From contig JAEXCG010000037.1 in NCBI GenBank assembly GCA_023402355.1, positions 1 through 31,587 of the forward strand: a DNA stretch of 31,587 nt, in the 5' to 3' direction. Below the pieces are notes generated by a model. The model was not told the DNA's origin and did not search any database. It saw only the letters and a list, made by a program, of their open reading frames with translations. Source of the stretch: Bacillota bacterium. Its GTDB lineage: Bacteria > Bacillota > Clostridia > Christensenellales > Aristaeellaceae. Positions within the stretch are counted from its first letter, which is position 1. Every line of letters starts with the position of its first letter. Shown here piece by piece: positions 30,457 to 31,587 of the stretch. The position numbers were made by a program, and so were the translations under genes.

Positions 30457-30765
30457 TTACAGTTTGATTTCAATTTCGACGCCAGCCGGCAGATCAAGCT
30501 TCATCATCGCGTCCACCGTGCGGGGGGTGGGGTTGTGGATGTCGATGAGGCGCTTATGCGTGCGCTGTTCGAACTGCTCGCGCGAATCCTTGTACTTGTG
30601 GGGCGCGCGCAGGATGGTCACAACTTCCTTCTCGGTCGGCAGCGGAATCGGACCGGAAACCTTCGCGCCCGTGCGCTTTGCGGTCTCCACGATGCGCTCA
30701 GCGGACTGATCGATGAGGTTGTGCTCATAGGCCTTGAGCTTGATGCGAATTTTCTGATTGGCCAT
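30457..30765 (-). CDS. rpsJ: 30S ribosomal protein S10
   Basis: S10 is in the 30S head and, as NusE, is a partner of NusB and NusG in antitermination. It is 102 residues from MANQKIRIKLKAYEHNL, ATG at 30765 with AGGAGG about 7 bases upstream; an in-frame TTG two codons earlier would add Met-Lys only. The end DLPAGVEIEIKL is typical. It is the first gene after the operon promoter, with a leader of about 150 nt. Confidence 0.98.
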   Translation of the reverse strand: MANQKIRIKLKAYEHNLIDQSAERIVETAKRTGAKVSGPIPLPTEKEVVTILRAPHKYKDSREQFEQRTHKRLIDIHNPTPRTVDAMMKLDLPAGVEIEIKL

Positions 30766-30920
30766 TTTCAATCCTCCTTGTTCGTACTCAAACGTCGCTT
30801 ACGTGTGTCTGACGCGGCGGTGCTTGAGCCCGTCGCCCGATAGCCGGACATGGTCCATGATAGTTCCCCACAGGCCAGTGGCAATCTATCACTTCATCCC
30901 GAATCGTAGACAACTGCTAC

Positions 30921-30949
30921 ATTATAGCGGATAAACCCCTGTTTGACAA
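30921..30949 (-). promoter_or_regulatory. Promoter of the S10-spc-alpha supercluster
   Basis: TTGTCA (30944-30949), a 17-bp spacer and TATAAT (30921-30926) make a near-consensus sigma-A promoter. The start is near 30914-30915. The next gene is rpsJ, so this should drive the whole array. Confidence 0.85.
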
Positions 30950-30957
30950 GGGGTTTA
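30932..30957. promoter_or_regulatory. Inverted repeat enclosing the -35 box
   Basis: TAAACCCC and GGGGTTTA form a perfect 8-bp dyad around a 10-bp centre that holds the -35 hexamer of the supercluster promoter. A regulator could bind here, or it could be a hairpin at the edge of the upstream region. No known operator is recognised. Confidence 0.55.
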
Positions 30958-31359
30958 AATAAACTTTTTTCGATTATTTCAGGTTTTTTCTTCCTCATGT
31001 AGAAACGCCGTAATGCTTGCCCCGCCTCGCTTTTCCCGCTCCGCCCGCGCGTCGTCCCGGCAGCATAGCATTCACACGCGTCCGGGTGTGTCATGTGTCC
31101 TTTGACCTGCACACGACACCGGGTGTATCCTCTCTGTTTGCGCTCCGCGCACAGCCGTTTTTAGTCTCTTTCTCCAACCTCAGCTTAATTCTTTGTGCAG
31201 CCTGTACGCGTAAACGTTCACGCGCGCTTTTTTGTGCGTCCCGTGCGCCGTCGAAAAACCGCGGAGCCGTTGATGAAAACCGCCCGTTCCCGCCTCCTCG
31301 CTTTACCGGCATCTTCATGGCGCGTCGGCGCGCAGGCCCGCGCATGACGGTTTTCGGGC
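30958..31359. other. Non-coding gap between tuf terminator and S10 promoter
   Basis: About 400 bp with no supported gene on either strand. It holds a near-palindrome (31207-31224) and nothing else I recognise. Confidence 0.6.
31207..31224. other. Near-perfect 18-bp palindrome
   Basis: CGCGT(A)AACGTT(C)ACGCG matches its own reverse complement at 16 of 18 positions. On the plus strand GCGC and six T follow shortly after, so it resembles a plus-strand intrinsic terminator without a gene. A protein-binding site is the alternative. Confidence 0.4.
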
Positions 31360-31401
31360 AAAAAAGAAAGAACCGGAAAGCGGCATGCCGCTTTCCGGTT
31401 C
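31360..31401 (-). terminator. tuf terminator
   Basis: A near-perfect palindromic stem with arms about 16 bp long (GAACCGGAAAGCGGCA and its complement, 31370-31401) is followed on the minus strand by TTTCTTTTTT. It lies about 14 nt after the tuf stop and separates tuf from the S10 operon. Confidence 0.93.
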
Positions 31402-31414
31402 CTAAGCTGTGAAA

Positions 31415-31587
31415 TTACTCGATGACCTTGGTGACGACGCCGGAGCCAACCGTGCGGCCGCCCTCGCGGATAGCGAAACGCAGCTTCTCCTCGATCGCGA
31501 TCGGGGTGATCAGCGTGCACTCCATCGTCACGTTGTCGCCGGGCATCACCATCTCCACGCCGTCCGGCAGCTTGATGTTGCCCGTCA
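31415..31587 (-). CDS. tuf: Elongation factor Tu, C-terminal end only
   Basis: The last 56 residues of EF-Tu, which delivers aminoacyl-tRNA to the ribosome. PDGVEMVMPGDNVTMECTLI, FAIREGGRTVGSGVVTKV and the final IE are diagnostic of domain 3. The rest of the gene lies beyond the right edge. tuf just upstream of rpsJ is a standard Gram-positive order, but here a strong terminator and a separate promoter split the two. Confidence 0.98.
   Translation of the reverse strand, partial: TGNIKLPDGVEMVMPGDNVTMECTLITPIAIEEKLRFAIREGGRTVGSGVVTKVIE

Noticed and set aside
30894..31345. Short open frames in the tuf-rpsJ gap
   Set aside because: They overlap the promoter or palindrome, have no family features and lack ribosome binding sites.

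Overview
The window looks like a moderately GC-rich member of the Clostridia (Bacillota). This rests on three things. The S10-spc-alpha ribosomal supercluster is complete and includes secY, adk, map, a small KOW-domain gene, infA and rpmJ in the Gram-positive order. S14, S4, L36, L24 and adenylate kinase are all Cys-rich, zinc-type versions. Ribosome binding sites are strong AGGAGG types. I cannot name a genus from sequence alone.

All genes I can support are on the minus strand, so transcription runs from high to low coordinates. At the right edge is the 3' end of tuf (31415-31587) with a near-perfect terminator. A gap of about 650 bp holds a consensus promoter (TTGTCA-17-TATAAT, 30921-30949). 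That promoter starts a dense array of 32 genes from rpsJ (30765) to rplQ (15046): the S10 block (rpsJ to rpsQ), the spc block (rplN to rpmJ) and the alpha block (rpsM, rpsK, rpsD, rpoA, rplQ). Most gaps are below 40 bp or are overlaps. The exceptions are 101 bp between rpsQ and rplN (two perfect hairpins), 188 bp between rpmJ and rpsM, and 52 bp between rpsD and rpoA. Two tandem intrinsic terminators (15008-15039 and 14929-14965) close the array. Together these genes make ribosomal subunits, the Sec translocon, RNA polymerase alpha, IF-1, and the enzymes for nucleotide balance and N-terminal Met removal.

The left 14.6 kb is an accessory cell-surface locus. A promoter (TTGACA-18-TAGAAT, 14549-14578) is flanked by two perfect dyads. 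It appears to start a transcript with an unusually long (about 740 nt), hairpin-rich leader. The first gene (11531-13801) encodes a membrane-anchored protein with a roughly 130-residue Ala/Glu/Lys/Arg helix, Pro/Thr/Glu spacers, two SH3-like domains and an Ig-like end. The second gene starts 86 bp later (start codon at 11444) and stays open to the left edge: at least 3,814 residues. It has a signal peptide, InlB-type beta repeats and about 28 Cna-B-like domains of the kind that form isopeptide cross-links. Its C-terminus, and hence any sortase signal, is outside the window.

The most interesting material is this two-gene envelope module, its regulatory region and its structured leader. I see no tRNA, rRNA, CRISPR array, insertion sequence or plus-strand gene.
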